Assembly: GCA_002287215.1 (NCBI GenBank)
Contig: LMVO01000043.1
Coordinates: 22,882 to 86,881 of the forward strand
DNA from: Methanocorpusculum parvum
GTDB lineage: Archaea; Halobacteriota; Methanomicrobia; Methanomicrobiales; Methanocorpusculaceae
Reading direction: 5' to 3'
DNA length: 64,000 nt
Within the stretch, counting starts at the first letter, position 1. The number at the start of each line of letters is the position of its first letter. Made by a program: the position numbers and the translations under genes. This document shows positions 48,856 through 57,857 of this stretch, piece after piece. The notes beneath the pieces were generated by a model. That model was not told where the DNA came from. It ran no database searches and saw only the letters and a program-made list of their open reading frames with translations.

Positions 48856-50073
48856 ATGAAGAGAAATATCAGTATCACCCATCTTTCTCAGACTCCAATG
48901 GAAAAGCAGAAAGTCGAACTCGTCGAACGCAAATGCATCGGTCACCCCGACAGTATTGCTGACGGGGTCGCCGAAGCGATTTCCCGGGCACTTTGCAGAG
49001 AATATATGGAAGAGTGCGATGGTGCTGTCCTTCACCACAACACCGATCAGGGAGAAGTCGTCGCAGGCGAGTCCAGACCGCAGTTTGGCGGCGGCAAAAT
49101 CATCAAACCGATCTACTTCCTCCTTACAGGAAGAGCTACCCGTCAGTTCGGCGACAAAGTATTCGCAACCGACGCCATCGCTGTAGAAGCGGCGCGCGCA
49201 TATCTGAGACAGACTATCCCCACGTTCAATATGGAGACGGATGTCATCGTCGACTGCCGTATGGGAACCGGTTCCACCGATCTGCGTGATGTGTTCCACA
49301 CAAAGAAAGGCCACACAGCAGTTCCGCGTGCAAACGACACCTCTTTTGGTGTTGGTCATGCACCCTTCTCCCAGGTTGAGCAGATCATCCTCGGCCTTGA
49401 CGAATACATCGCCAATGAATTCCGCCCGAAAAACCCGATGGTCGGCTACGATCTCAAACTCATGGGACTCAGAGATATCAACACGATCACCATTACCGTA
49501 GCTTCCGCTATGGTCGACCGGTATTGTTCCGGGATCGACGAGTATGTCGAGATGAAAGAGAAGATGGCGGAGTCCTTCACTCAGGTCGCGAGACAGTACA
49601 CCGACAGAAAAGTCAAAGTTGAGATCAACACCGCAGATATCATCCGCAAAAAGACGACCTCGGTCTTCCTGACAGTCAACGGAACCTCCGCAGAGATGGG
49701 CGACGACGGATCCGTCGGACGCGGAAACCGCTGCAACGGGCTTATCACGCCGAACAGACCTATGTCCATGGAGGCCACCTCCGGTAAAAACCCGATCAAC
49801 CATATCGGCAAGATCTACAACCTGCTTTCCACGGAAATCGCAAAGGAAGCATGCCAGAAAGTCGATGGTATCGAAGAGATGTACGTCAGACTTCTCTCCC
49901 AGATCGGTCACCCGATCGACTACCCGCACATCGCAAGCGTTCAGTGCATAACCAAACGCGGATACACATTCAAGGACTTCGCACCCGAAGTTGAAGAGAT
50001 CGTCAACAAGCGTCTGGAGAATATCACTGATATCACCAGACTCGTCATCGACGGAAAATTAAAGACCTTCTGA
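48856..50073 (+). CDS. mat: Archaeal S-adenosylmethionine synthetase
   Basis: Makes S-adenosylmethionine from ATP and methionine. This is the distinct archaeal family rather than bacterial Met[40 protein letters not shown] (substrate loop), [24 protein letters not shown] [37 protein letters not shown] and SDQINPMSM-like [20 protein letters not shown]. Length 405 is typical. A TATA-like TTTTTTATATTC is about 27-40 bp upstream of the start. The product feeds methylations and the many radical SAM proteins of the cell. Confidence 0.96.
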   Translation: MKRNISITHLSQTPMEKQKVELVERKCIGHPDSIADGVAEAISRALCREYMEECDGAVLHHNTDQGEVVAGESRPQFGGGKIIKPIYFLLTGRATRQFGDKVFATDAIAVEAARAYLRQTIPTFNMETDVIVDCRMGTGSTDLRDVFHTKKGHTAVPRANDTSFGVGHAPFSQVEQIILGLDEYIANEFRPKNPMVGYDLKLMGLRDINTITITVASAMVDRYCSGIDEYVEMKEKMAESFTQVARQYTDRKVKVEINTADIIRKKTTSVFLTVNGTSAEMGDDGSVGRGNRCNGLITPNRPMSMEATSGKNPINHIGKIYNLLSTEIAKEACQKVDGIEEMYVRLLSQIGHPIDYPHIASVQCITKRGYTFKDFAPEVEEIVNKRLENITDITRLVIDGKLKTF

Positions 50074-50077
50074 ACCT

Positions 50078-50938
50078 ATGGCAAAAATACGTCTGGCGAT
50101 TCCAAATAAGGGCCGTATAGCAGAGCCTATCAATGATCTGATGGATAAAGCAGGCATCCATATCAACATGACCGGTTCACGCCAGCTTATCGCAAAGACC
50201 ATAGATCCGGAGATCGAGGTCCTGTTCGTCAGGCCGATCGATATCCCCGAATACGTGGCTAAAGGTGTTGCCGATATCGGCATCACCGGGCTGGATATGG
50301 TCGCGGAACGCCGTGCAGACGTCGCCTGCCTTCTGGACCTGAACTTCGGCTCAGCCAAACTCGTGATCGCTGTACCTCAGGAATCCCCGATCACCTCGGT
50401 CGAAAAGATGAACGGGATCAGGATTGCAACCGAATTTCCAAATATCTGCAAAGATTACTTTGCCGAAAGATCCATCGATGTGAATATCATCGAGGTTTCC
50501 GGGGCATGCGAAGCGGCACCCCACCTCGGCATCGCCGACGCCATCGCCGATCTGACCTCGTCTGGAACGACCCTTGAAGTCAACAAACTCCGGATCGTTG
50601 AAGAGATTCTCGCAAGCACGACCAACGTGATCGCGAACAAAACTTCGCTCACAGAAAAGCATGAAAAGATCGAAGAGATCCTTCTTGCCTTCGAGAGCGT
50701 GATCGCGGCAAAAGGTCAGTGTTATCTGATGCTGAATGTCAAACGCGAAAAACTTGAGGAGATCAAATCGCTGATCCCCGGGCTTGGGGGTCCGACCATT
50801 ATGGATATCGCCGGCTCCGATTCCGTGGCTCTTCACGCCGTCGTTTCTACCAACAAAGTGTATCAGCTGATCAATCTGCTGAAACGCGCCGGAGCGAGGG
50901 ATATCCTTGTTCTGGACATCACCCGGATGGTGAGATAA
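50078..50938 (+). CDS. hisG: ATP phosphoribosyltransferase, long form
   Basis: Catalyses the first step of histidine synthesis, ATP plus PRPP to phosphoribosyl-ATP. The 286-residue length and a C-terminal regulatory domain (about 215-286: YLMLNVKREKLEEIKSLIPG, DSVALHAVVSTNKVYQLINL) show the long form, which binds histidine and needs no HisZ. The catalytic part includes VLFVRPIDIPEYVAKGVADI, GITGLDMVAE and the PRPP loop around ADLTSSGTTLEVNKL. The gene starts 4 nt after MAT and is followed 1 nt later by hisA. Confidence 0.96.
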   Translation: MAKIRLAIPNKGRIAEPINDLMDKAGIHINMTGSRQLIAKTIDPEIEVLFVRPIDIPEYVAKGVADIGITGLDMVAERRADVACLLDLNFGSAKLVIAVPQESPITSVEKMNGIRIATEFPNICKDYFAERSIDVNIIEVSGACEAAPHLGIADAIADLTSSGTTLEVNKLRIVEEILASTTNVIANKTSLTEKHEKIEEILLAFESVIAAKGQCYLMLNVKREKLEEIKSLIPGLGGPTIMDIAGSDSVALHAVVSTNKVYQLINLLKRAGARDILVLDITRMVR

Positions 50939-50939
50939 G

Positions 50940-51650
50940 ATGGAAGTTTTCCCGGCGGTCGATATACTCTCCGGGAACTGTGTGCAGCTTGTCGGCGGAG
51001 ACCGGCTGACGGCAACAGTCTACGGATCACCTATCGACAATGCCCGCCGCTGGATCGCTGAAGGCGCGGCAAATCTTCATGTCGTCAATCTGGACGGGGC
51101 ATTTGCGGCGAGCAGCACGAATGCCGCGATGATCCGCGAGGTGGTCGAGATGACCGACGTCTTCGTTCAGGTCGGCGGAGGCATCCGCAGTCTTGAAGAT
51201 GCCCGCGGCTGGCTGAACTGCGGAGTCTCCCGGATCATTCTCAGCACATTCGCCACTCAGGACCCTGCCGTTATCAGGACGCTAAGTCAGGAGTTCGGCA
51301 GTGAGCGCATTATGGCAGGCGTGGACGCAAGAAACGGTGAGATCGCCGTTTCCGGATGGCAGGAACTGGCAGGCGACTTTATCGGCTGGGCAGAAAAGTT
51401 CGAGGAACTGGGTGCAGGCTCTCTTCTCTACACCAATGTGGATGTGGAGGGGAAACAGGCCGGAATCGACCGTGCCCCCGTCCAAAAACTTCTGGATGCC
51501 GTCAGCATTCCAGTCGTCATCGCCGGCGGGGTGTCATCATCACAGGACGTTCGCTCTCTCAAAGAGCTGGGAGCATCCGGCTGCGTTCTTGGTTCATCCC
51601 TGTACAGCGGAAAGATCACCTTGAAAGAGGCGCTGGAGGCAGCATTATGA
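50940..51650 (+). CDS. hisA: Phosphoribosylformimino-5-aminoimidazole carboxamide ribotide isomerase
   Basis: HisA performs an Amadori-type isomerisation in histidine synthesis. The 236-residue TIM barrel has the first catalytic Asp in [15 protein letters not shown] (Asp8), two phosphate-binding sites ([15 protein letters not shown] and [15 protein letters not shown]) and the second Asp in [16 protein letters not shown]. Length is standard. It overlaps hisB by 4 nt and follows hisG after 1 nt, forming a short histidine operon apart from hisD at 24 kb. Confidence 0.96.
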   Translation: MEVFPAVDILSGNCVQLVGGDRLTATVYGSPIDNARRWIAEGAANLHVVNLDGAFAASSTNAAMIREVVEMTDVFVQVGGGIRSLEDARGWLNCGVSRIILSTFATQDPAVIRTLSQEFGSERIMAGVDARNGEIAVSGWQELAGDFIGWAEKFEELGAGSLLYTNVDVEGKQAGIDRAPVQKLLDAVSIPVVIAGGVSSSQDVRSLKELGASGCVLGSSLYSGKITLKEALEAAL

Positions 51651-52228
51651 GATCAGTTGAGAAAAGCAGAGAGACAAAAGAGACCGCCGTGCGGGTCGTT
51701 TTCGACCCGGATACGCCAGGAACCGTCGATATATCGACCGGTATCGGATTTATGGACCACATGCTGAACGCCTTTGCCCGCCACGGCGGCTTTTCGCTGA
51801 CCGTTGAGGCAAAAGGTGATCTTGAGGTCGACTGTCATCACACGATCGAGGATATCGGGATCGTTCTTGGAACGGCCGTCAAAGAATCTGTCGGCGAAGG
51901 GCGCGGCATACGGCGGTTTGCCCACGCGATCGTCCCCATGGACGAATCACGCGCCACTGCGGCACTGGATATCTCCGGCAGAGGATATCTTGTCATGGAT
52001 GGTTCCTTCACCGGCATCTCGACAGGAAGTATTCCAAACGATCTGTTCGAACACTTCTTCTATAGTTTCTGTACCAATGCAGGAATCACTGCCCATGTGA
52101 TCTTCTCAGGCGTGAACGATCACCACAAATGCGAGGCGATCTTTAAGGCTTTTGGCATAGCTCTCGGGAAAGCTCTGTCAGTTCGTCCCGGCGAGACCGC
52201 GGTTCCAAGTACAAAAGGAACCCTCTGA
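51647..52228 (+). CDS. hisB: Imidazoleglycerol-phosphate dehydratase
   Basis: Dehydrates imidazole glycerol phosphate in histidine synthesis. The 193-residue protein carries the manganese-binding His-rich repeats of the family: [36 protein letters not shown] [20 protein letters not shown] and, in the second half, [15 protein letters not shown] [15 protein letters not shown] and [14 protein letters not shown]. It is the stand-alone form without the bacterial phosphatase domain. A 4-nt overlap ties it to hisA. A strong hairpin follows at 52279-52320. Confidence 0.96.
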   Translation: MRSVEKSRETKETAVRVVFDPDTPGTVDISTGIGFMDHMLNAFARHGGFSLTVEAKGDLEVDCHHTIEDIGIVLGTAVKESVGEGRGIRRFAHAIVPMDESRATAALDISGRGYLVMDGSFTGISTGSIPNDLFEHFFYSFCTNAGITAHVIFSGVNDHHKCEAIFKAFGIALGKALSVRPGETAVPSTKGTL

Positions 52229-52278
52229 CTTTTTTAATACTCTCTTAAGAGAAAATCGGGGGGCTTCAAAGGAAACCG

Positions 52279-52320
52279 CCCGTGTAAAATAATCAAGCCT
52301 GGGCTTGTTTTATGCACGGG
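52279..52320. terminator. Bidirectional hairpin between hisB and the histone gene
   Basis: Outer arms CCCGTG/CACGGG (52279-52284 and 52315-52320) and inner arms CAAGCC/GGCTTG (about 52294-52306), with T-runs and A-runs in the stem, form an extended interrupted hairpin. It lies between two convergent genes and could end transcription from both sides. Confidence 0.6.
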
Positions 52321-52352
52321 AATCTTAGACCCGCACACCACACAAAATCTGG

Positions 52353-52556
52353 TTATTCTTTTGTGGCGAGGTCGATGTCCTCTGCCTTAATGGTCTTTCT
52401 GCCGGCGTGCTGGGCAAGTTCGAATGCCTGCTTTGCGATAGCTTCAATGTAGGCTTCTGCTTTTGCTACTAATGCATCTGCTGCATCTTCGCCCACGCGA
52501 ACTGCGCCGGCTTTCTTTGCAAGTCTGACGACTGCTGCTTTTGGTAAGTCTGCCAT
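52353..52556 (-). CDS. Archaeal histone
   Basis: A 67-residue core histone fold that wraps DNA. It begins MADLPKAAVVRLAKKAGAVR and contains the three helices and loops (VGEDAADALVAKAEAYIEAI, AKQAFELAQHAGRKTIKAED, IDLATKE) with the DNA-binding RxTI-like RKTIKAEDI loop typical of methanogen histones of the HMf group. The start is the ATG at 52556; an in-frame extension of four codons has no homologues. The TATA element at 52588-52599 gives a very short leader. The size and the monomer type (one fold) are normal. Confidence 0.95.
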   Translation of the reverse strand: MADLPKAAVVRLAKKAGAVRVGEDAADALVAKAEAYIEAIAKQAFELAQHAGRKTIKAEDIDLATKE

Positions 52557-52587
52557 AATTATTCTCAAACAAAAAATGGTTCAAAAT

Positions 52588-52599
52588 AATATATAAAAC
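52588..52599 (-). promoter_or_regulatory. TATA element of the histone gene
   Basis: Minus-strand reading GTTTTATATATT, a strong A-box, 32-43 bp before the ATG at 52556. No clear ribosome-binding site follows, so the leader is short. Confidence 0.6.
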
Positions 52600-52726
52600 T
52601 ATGCCAGTATTGGCCATTTTTATCATACAGAAGGTTTTTCAAGGTTATTTTAGATTCTGCTTAACGATTATGCCCGGATTTGCGATCAGGTCTCAATTTT
52701 AACCTGGATCATCAATCGGGTCAGGA

Positions 52727-53482
52727 TTATCGGGTATTATTTTTTGCCAGGGCCGCTGCCAGATTCAGGGCAGGGACGTATCCGGACGAGGCGCGCGAAC
52801 TATCGACAAAAACGCCGGGAATATTCGTAACCGGCGCACCATGCCCGATTCCGGCTCCAAGAAACGTGAGTGTGCGAAAAATCAGGTTCCCGGATATGCC
52901 GTCCGGGGCGATGATGACCCCAAACTCTTTCACGGCATCCTCGATCAAAATCTCACAGTGCACGGCGCCGGTCTGTTCCGCAACCTGGATCGCATCCCGG
53001 ATCGATCTGTCAACGACCGGGTGTCTGCCGATGTCGCCTGTTCTCCCGCCGGAAAGGACAGCGGTATTATCAGACATGCCGAACCTTTGTGCAAGTTTTC
53101 TTCCCCGGACCACCAGATCCGCCTTCTCTTCCACACTCCACCCCTCATCAACACCGACCGGTGCGAGGAAAAACCGGTCGCCATGTACCGTTTCCAGCAA
53201 GGCTATCCGTTCCAGACGGGGGACCCCGTATGCGGTCTTCAGATATCTTAGGGTCTCATTTGCCGGGAGAGTGCCGCGAACGGCACCGTCGATCTTACCC
53301 GCGCACAGATCATCGATCAGCGCTGCGTGAGGACGATCCGAAAAGATCGAACCGACATAAGCCGATTCGTTCTGCGGAAGATAACTATAACAGAGGACAC
53401 GGACATCCTCTGATGCTGCCTTTTCTGCACTAGCCAAAACCTTTCCGGCGTCAGCTCCGCAGCCTATCCCAAGCGTTATCAT
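52727..53482 (-). CDS. mtxX: Methanogenesis marker protein 4 (MtxX)
   Basis: MtxX/Mmp4 proteins were named after a methyltransferase-associated gene and resemble phosphate acetyl/butyryltransferase-like enzymes. The 251 residues show MITLGIGCGADAGKVLASAE, SGGRTGDIGRHPVVDRSIRD, and the C-terminal part GVIIAPDGISGNLIFRTLTF and GAGIGHGAPVTNIPGVFVDS that matches the Pta/Ptb-like fold. The function in methanogenesis is unknown. The start overlaps the marker 2 gene stop by 4 nt, so the two markers are cotranscribed. Confidence 0.88.
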   Translation of the reverse strand: MITLGIGCGADAGKVLASAEKAASEDVRVLCYSYLPQNESAYVGSIFSDRPHAALIDDLCAGKIDGAVRGTLPANETLRYLKTAYGVPRLERIALLETVHGDRFFLAPVGVDEGWSVEEKADLVVRGRKLAQRFGMSDNTAVLSGGRTGDIGRHPVVDRSIRDAIQVAEQTGAVHCEILIEDAVKEFGVIIAPDGISGNLIFRTLTFLGAGIGHGAPVTNIPGVFVDSSRASSGYVPALNLAAALAKNNTR

Positions 53483-54474
53483 ACAGTTGTAATATTGGTT
53501 ATGCCCTCAACACAGAAGTTGAAGAGCGTGGTCTGCTCGGCTCCTTTCTGCAGAACCAGTTTGCGGGTGTTGGTCACCGTTCCGATGACTTGGGCGGCCA
53601 TACCGACTTTTCTAAACAGCTGACAGACCTGCTCGACGGAACTCTGGTTTGCCGTTACAACAAACCCCATTCCGGGATACATCCGGACCCACTGCTCAAA
53701 TCCGATACCGAGCTTCTGCAGATCCGGCCGGGGGATCGCATCAAGATCGATCAGACCCCCGACACCGCTGGACTCAAGAAGCATGCCGAGCGTTCCGATG
53801 ATGCCCGGATTCGAGATGTCCTTTCCTGCCGTCAGCAGATGACGTTCGCCGAGCGTTTTCATCACCGCGATCTGGGACCTGAGGAGTTTAGGATCCTTCA
53901 TCGTGACCGAGTCCCAGTTCATCCCCGCATTCGGATGGATCCTGCCGTTCAGATCGATCGCGACGATGATCGCATCGCCCGGTTCTGCAGTCGTACTGTA
54001 GATCACACTATCCAGCTCGGCGATCCCGAGGATCGAAACGTCGATGACATTGTGCGGGGCGTCGGGATGGAGATGGCCGCCGACCACCGGTACATCAAAC
54101 GCTTTTGCCGCATCGCACATGCCCCGTGTGACCTTGTCCATGAGTTCATCATCTTTTGCAGAGAGAACATCAACCATCGCGATAGGCCGGCCGCCCATAG
54201 CTGCTATATCATGGATATTGACCAGGATCGAGCAGTATCCCGCCCAGTAGGGATCAAGATCCATCAGCTGATTCCAAATTCCGTCTGCAGCCAGAAGAAG
54301 AGCCGAACGACCGTTCTGTATCACCGCCGCATCTTCACCGTAGGAAGCAACGACATCGATGTTGTCGATGTGGAGGGTTTTTACGAGATTTCCTATTGCT
54401 TTTTTGCGTCGTACTCCGTCATACTGTCTGACGGCGTTTGAAACGGATTCGGGAGTATATGTGTCTGCAGACAT
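53479..54474 (-). CDS. Methanogenesis marker protein 2 (AIR-synthase-like)
   Basis: Marker 2 is a methanogen-specific member of the PurM/AIR synthase/selenophosphate synthetase superfamily. The 331 residues include DVVASYGEDAAVIQNGRSAL and LLAADGIWNQLMDLDPYWAG (ATP-binding Asp), SILVNIHDIAAMGGRPIAMV, GGHLHPDAPHNVIDVSILGI and ISNPGIIGTLGMLLESSGVG. The chemistry is probably ATP-dependent phosphoryl or amide transfer, but the substrate is unknown. It overlaps mtxX by 4 nt. The TrmB-family regulator gene is divergent across 168 bp. Confidence 0.88.
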   Translation of the reverse strand: MSADTYTPESVSNAVRQYDGVRRKKAIGNLVKTLHIDNIDVVASYGEDAAVIQNGRSALLLAADGIWNQLMDLDPYWAGYCSILVNIHDIAAMGGRPIAMVDVLSAKDDELMDKVTRGMCDAAKAFDVPVVGGHLHPDAPHNVIDVSILGIAELDSVIYSTTAEPGDAIIVAIDLNGRIHPNAGMNWDSVTMKDPKLLRSQIAVMKTLGERHLLTAGKDISNPGIIGTLGMLLESSGVGGLIDLDAIPRPDLQKLGIGFEQWVRMYPGMGFVVTANQSSVEQVCQLFRKVGMAAQVIGTVTNTRKLVLQKGAEQTTLFNFCVEGITNITTV

Positions 54475-54614
54475 AATGGTTGAATCACCTCTTGAAATTG
54501 AAGAAACTGGGTATGCTGCCCCCAGTCTGTGTCTTGTCTATTTATTCCCCTTCTGTAATGATAATATCTGTGTTTTAACAGGTACAGGGCAGGATAAATT
54601 ATATCGTTACGTAT

Positions 54615-54644
54615 GGTAAATATACCTTGTTAATGTGGGTATAT
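54615..54644 (+). promoter_or_regulatory. Inverted repeats at the start of the TrmB-like regulator gene
   Basis: GGTA-AATA-TACC (54615-54626) and TATACC/GGTATA (54621-54626 and 54638-54643) overlap one another, and the second touches the start codon at 54643. TrmB proteins bind such TATACC-like dyads, so autoregulation is possible. Confidence 0.4.
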
Positions 54645-55401
54645 GTTTGAAGATAATATGATAGCCCAGCTGAAAGGGATCGGGCTGAGCGAGTATGAGG
54701 CAAAAATATATCTCATACTCGCCTGCATCCACTCTGCAAGCCCCAGAGAACTCCACGAGACCACACTGATTCCCCGGGGACGCGTGTATGAAACACTGGG
54801 TTCTCTGGAAAAAAAGGGTTTTATCATTTCAAACAGACGGTCTCCGGTCCGTTACCGTACTGCTGATATTCCATACACCATGGAACGGCTGAAAAAAGAG
54901 GCAGTCATCAGGTATGACATGCTGGGTATGGCTCTTGAGACCTATGCTGCCCTTGCCTGCCCAGATCAGCCCGGCCAGACCTATAACATCAGGACCGGGT
55001 GGGGTGTGGAAAATCACATCCGTTATCTTCTGAGGACAGCAAAAAACGAACTTCTCATCATCTCCGATGATCCTGTATTTTATCAGCTGTATGCTGAAGA
55101 TATTGCCCGGGCAGAAAAACGCATCCGCGTCAGCTGTATCGTCAGCAGCAGAAAAACCGCGAACAGCATTCCTTTTCAGTGTTATTTCGCGGATGAAGAT
55201 ACAAAAGATTCCCTATTTTCGCCGCCGCTTTTGAGAAAACTTTCGATGCCTGTAAAGGAGGTCATCTATGCAGACAGAAAGGAGGTGCTTTCGGTATATG
55301 AACGGGAAGGCAAAGAAGAAGCGGCTTTCACGAAAAACAGCATCTACGCCGAGTTCATCACCCGTGTCGTTTTGAAAAACACGATGATGATCAGCCCCTG
55401 A
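54643..55401 (+). CDS. TrmB-family transcriptional regulator
   Basis: A 252-residue protein with the TrmB N-terminal winged helix (LKGIGLSEYEAKIYLILACI, RELHETTLIPRGRVYETLGS, LEKKGFIISNRRSPVRYRTA) and a C-terminal TrmB-type effector domain from about 95 (TYNIRTGWGVENHIRYLLRT, AKNELLIISDDPVFYQL), similar to phospholipase-D-like fold repeats. In other archaea TrmB relatives sense sugars or other small molecules; here the ligand is unknown and no sugar transporter is near. The gene is divergent from marker 2/mtxX. Inverted repeats cover the region just before the start. Confidence 0.9.
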   Translation: MFEDNMIAQLKGIGLSEYEAKIYLILACIHSASPRELHETTLIPRGRVYETLGSLEKKGFIISNRRSPVRYRTADIPYTMERLKKEAVIRYDMLGMALETYAALACPDQPGQTYNIRTGWGVENHIRYLLRTAKNELLIISDDPVFYQLYAEDIARAEKRIRVSCIVSSRKTANSIPFQCYFADEDTKDSLFSPPLLRKLSMPVKEVIYADRKEVLSVYEREGKEEAAFTKNSIYAEFITRVVLKNTMMISP

Positions 55402-55490
55402 AATATTTTTCCAGGATCTGCCGTCCTGCCGATCCCGGGCTTTTCCCAACCGTTATTATCTTCAGACGACCCATATCTACAGTAACGAAC

Positions 55491-56921
55491 ATGGACTGGG
55501 CAGAGAAGTACCGCCCGATGCATCTTGCCGATATTTTAGGCAATGGATCCGCGGTCAGACAGATAGTTGACTGGGCCAAGACCTGGACGCCGGACTCACG
55601 CCCGCTGCTTTTTACGGGGAAACCGGGTATTGGAAAAACCTCAGCAGCCCTTGCTCTTGCCCGCGATATGGACTGGGAAGTTCTTGAATTGAACGCCTCG
55701 GATGCCCGCACGAAAGCGATCATCGAACGGGTCGCCGGAAACTCGTCAACAACGACCAGTCTGTTTGGCGCCGGACGAAAACTGATCATCATCGACGAGG
55801 TGGATAACCTTGAGGGAAATGCGGATCGGGGAGGCGCCCGGGCGATCGCAGATATTCTCAAAGAAGCAAAACAGCCGATCGTTCTGATCGCAAACGACGC
55901 ATACGGGGTTTCCGATTCGATCCGCAGACTCTGCGATCCGGTCCCTTTCAGGGCGATCGGTGTCTCTACGCTGCAGAAACGGATGAAGGAGATCTGCCGC
56001 TTCGAAGAGATCGCCTGCGGGGAAGACGCACTTTCAGCGATCGCGGAAAGTTCGGCAGGGGATATGCGTACTGCCGTAAACATGCTGTTTGGCTCCTCGA
56101 CCGGGAAGACGAGCATCTCCGCAGGAGATATCAATACCGCCCAGAAGGATGAACGGGCAACGATCTTTGATCTGGTCGGCGGGGTCTTTGCCGGAGCGCC
56201 TGACCGGGAACTCCAGAAACTTTCGTTTGAGTGTGACGAAAAACCCGACTCTGTCATGCAGTGGATCGAGGAGTCGATCCCGCTGATGCATGACCCCAAA
56301 CGGCGGATCCGGGCATACGGCAGGATCTCGCGGGCCGATGTGTATCTGGGAAGAACGATGCGGCGCCAGTATTTCACCCTCTGGCGGTATGCCACGTCGA
56401 TGATGACGCTCGGAGTCGCTTCGGAAAACGCAGGCGCCGGCTTTCGGACCCGGATCATGCCGCCTTCCCGCTGGAAACGGATGAGCACCGCAAAGAAACA
56501 AAAAGCGGTCAGACGAACACTCGCGGCGTCGCTTGCGGAAGGATACAGTATTCCTGAGAGTCAGATCCAGAGCCAGTATCTGGATCTGCTTTCCCGGTTT
56601 GCCGAAAAGGATCCTGCAGCATTCTGCGAACGCCACAACCTCGACGTTGATCAGATGGGAATCGTTCTGCATGACAAGGCCGCCGCTGCCGCCGCGGTAA
56701 AGACAGTCCAGCAGGCCGCAAAAGAACGGGACACAAAGGTCAAAAAGATGGCGGCTTCAAAGAGGGCGGAGATGCGAAAACTCGAGGAGCAGCTTGAGGC
56801 ACTTCGAATGCAGGAACCTCCCGTCCCGGAAACGCCGCCGGCTGCAGAAGAACTGCCGCTCGAAGAACCTCCGGAAGAAAAAAAGCTCGCCCCAAAGCAG
56901 GCGACGCTGGACTTTTTCTAA
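55491..56921 (+). CDS. rfcL: Replication factor C large subunit
   Basis: RfcL with RfcS loads the PCNA clamp on DNA. The 476-residue product begins MDWAEKYRPMHLADILGNGS and has Walker A FTGKPGIGKTSAALAL, Walker B IIIDEVDNLEG and further AAA+ parts (PIVLIANDAYGVSDSIRRLC, SSAGDMRTAVNMLFGSS). The C-terminus is rich in charged and Pro residues and ends in APKQATLDFF, a PCNA-interacting motif (QxxLxxFF). Length matches archaeal RfcL (about 470-500). Two T-runs follow within 40 bp of the stop. Confidence 0.95.
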   Translation: MDWAEKYRPMHLADILGNGSAVRQIVDWAKTWTPDSRPLLFTGKPGIGKTSAALALARDMDWEVLELNASDARTKAIIERVAGNSSTTTSLFGAGRKLIIIDEVDNLEGNADRGGARAIADILKEAKQPIVLIANDAYGVSDSIRRLCDPVPFRAIGVSTLQKRMKEICRFEEIACGEDALSAIAESSAGDMRTAVNMLFGSSTGKTSISAGDINTAQKDERATIFDLVGGVFAGAPDRELQKLSFECDEKPDSVMQWIEESIPLMHDPKRRIRAYGRISRADVYLGRTMRRQYFTLWRYATSMMTLGVASENAGAGFRTRIMPPSRWKRMSTAKKQKAVRRTLAASLAEGYSIPESQIQSQYLDLLSRFAEKDPAAFCERHNLDVDQMGIVLHDKAAAAAAVKTVQQAAKERDTKVKKMAASKRAEMRKLEEQLEALRMQEPPVPETPPAAEELPLEEPPEEKKLAPKQATLDFF

Positions 56922-57036
56922 CCTGTTTTTTCCCGAAAATCTTTTTTTGCTTGGTCGGGCTGCAGACGGTGTGACACCTGAATTTGACAGTTGGCAAATA
57001 TATTTCACCCACATCTCTTTCCTTTTTTCTGATTAA

Positions 57037-57329
57037 GGGGTGCGGGAGGGCGACTCCGGCGCGGAGCCCGACGCGGTGGGAATATCTTATGTCCAAGGCT
57101 CACGTTAACGTTCTGCTTAGCGAATCTGTCGTTGAATAGTCAGAACGGAAGCAGCTTGGGAGTATGATCACAATCTAATACTTTCCGAAGTGAATACACC
57201 CCCAACACCGCGTACGTAATACCTGAATATTCCATCTCCTTCGAACTACCTGAAAACATATATGGGCCATGGGGAATGGGATATCTCCGCCGCGTCGGGC
57301 TCCGCGCCGGAGTCGCCCTCCCGCACCCC
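57037..57329. mobile_element. MITE-like element with perfect 40-bp inverted ends
   Basis: The arms 57037-57076 and 57290-57329 are exact reverse complements (right arm begins CCGCGTCGGGCTCCGCGCCG) and enclose 213 bp without a coding frame. Just inside the arms GATAT words continue the symmetry imperfectly. The arms are GC-rich while the interior and flanks are AT-rich, which suggests an inserted element. Confidence 0.65.
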
Positions 57330-57370
57330 ATAATTAGATAAATGTATGGAATATTGGTGATGTATTCTAT

Positions 57371-57435
57371 AGGAGTTACGCGGTGTTGGTGTGGATTCAA
57401 TTCGGGAAGAAATATTTTAGGTGTGGAAACATGAA
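57371..57435 (+). repeat. Dispersed repeat block, copy 2
   Basis: It starts with AGGAGTTACGCGGTGT and continues through ATTCAATTCGGGAAG and GGTGTGGAAACATGA. The same order occurs at 63775-63840, and parts of it at 9223 and, inverted, at about 1421-1460 and 9764-9830. Confidence 0.6.
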
Positions 57436-57857
57436 TGCCTTAAACGAAATCGCATTGCATCCCATAAGTACCTCAGTTTTTTCGGTCGAAATCAGACCGC
57501 GTACGTCCTATTCTAAAAAGTACGTGACTCACGAGGGCGTTTATCAGGGCTTATGACAAATGCTCAGAGGTGCTCATTATGTGGTATTTCCACTAACTGC
57601 CAAATTCAGGCTGACCAAACCTCGGCTTTTATCATATAATTTCGTATAATCCATATGAAATTACACTAATACCAGGTCACATGGCAAATACTGATTGAAA
57701 ATGATTTGATCAATCCATCGTAGCTTCAATGAATTAAGTTGACGCGATTCTCTTTTATTATATTTAAGATAATTTTATGACTTAAGATATCTCAAAAGAC
57801 CAATAATTCTACCTTAGAGATAAAGTATTATTATGCGTCAAGTTGATAGTATCAGGT

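Larger units (their letters stand above)
56922..57857. other. Gene-free region with inverted repeats, 936 bp
   Basis: No gene is supported here. From left: T-runs after rfcL; a 16-bp word (CCTGAATTTGACAGTT, about 56978-56993) that is repeated inverted with one change at about 57596-57611; a perfect 40-bp inverted repeat at 57037-57076 and 57290-57329; two diverged inverted copies of a block containing CACCGCGTA (about 57180-57236 and 57345-57405); then an AT-rich stretch to the next gene at 57858. The arrangement resembles a degenerate mobile element with nested ends. Confidence 0.6.
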
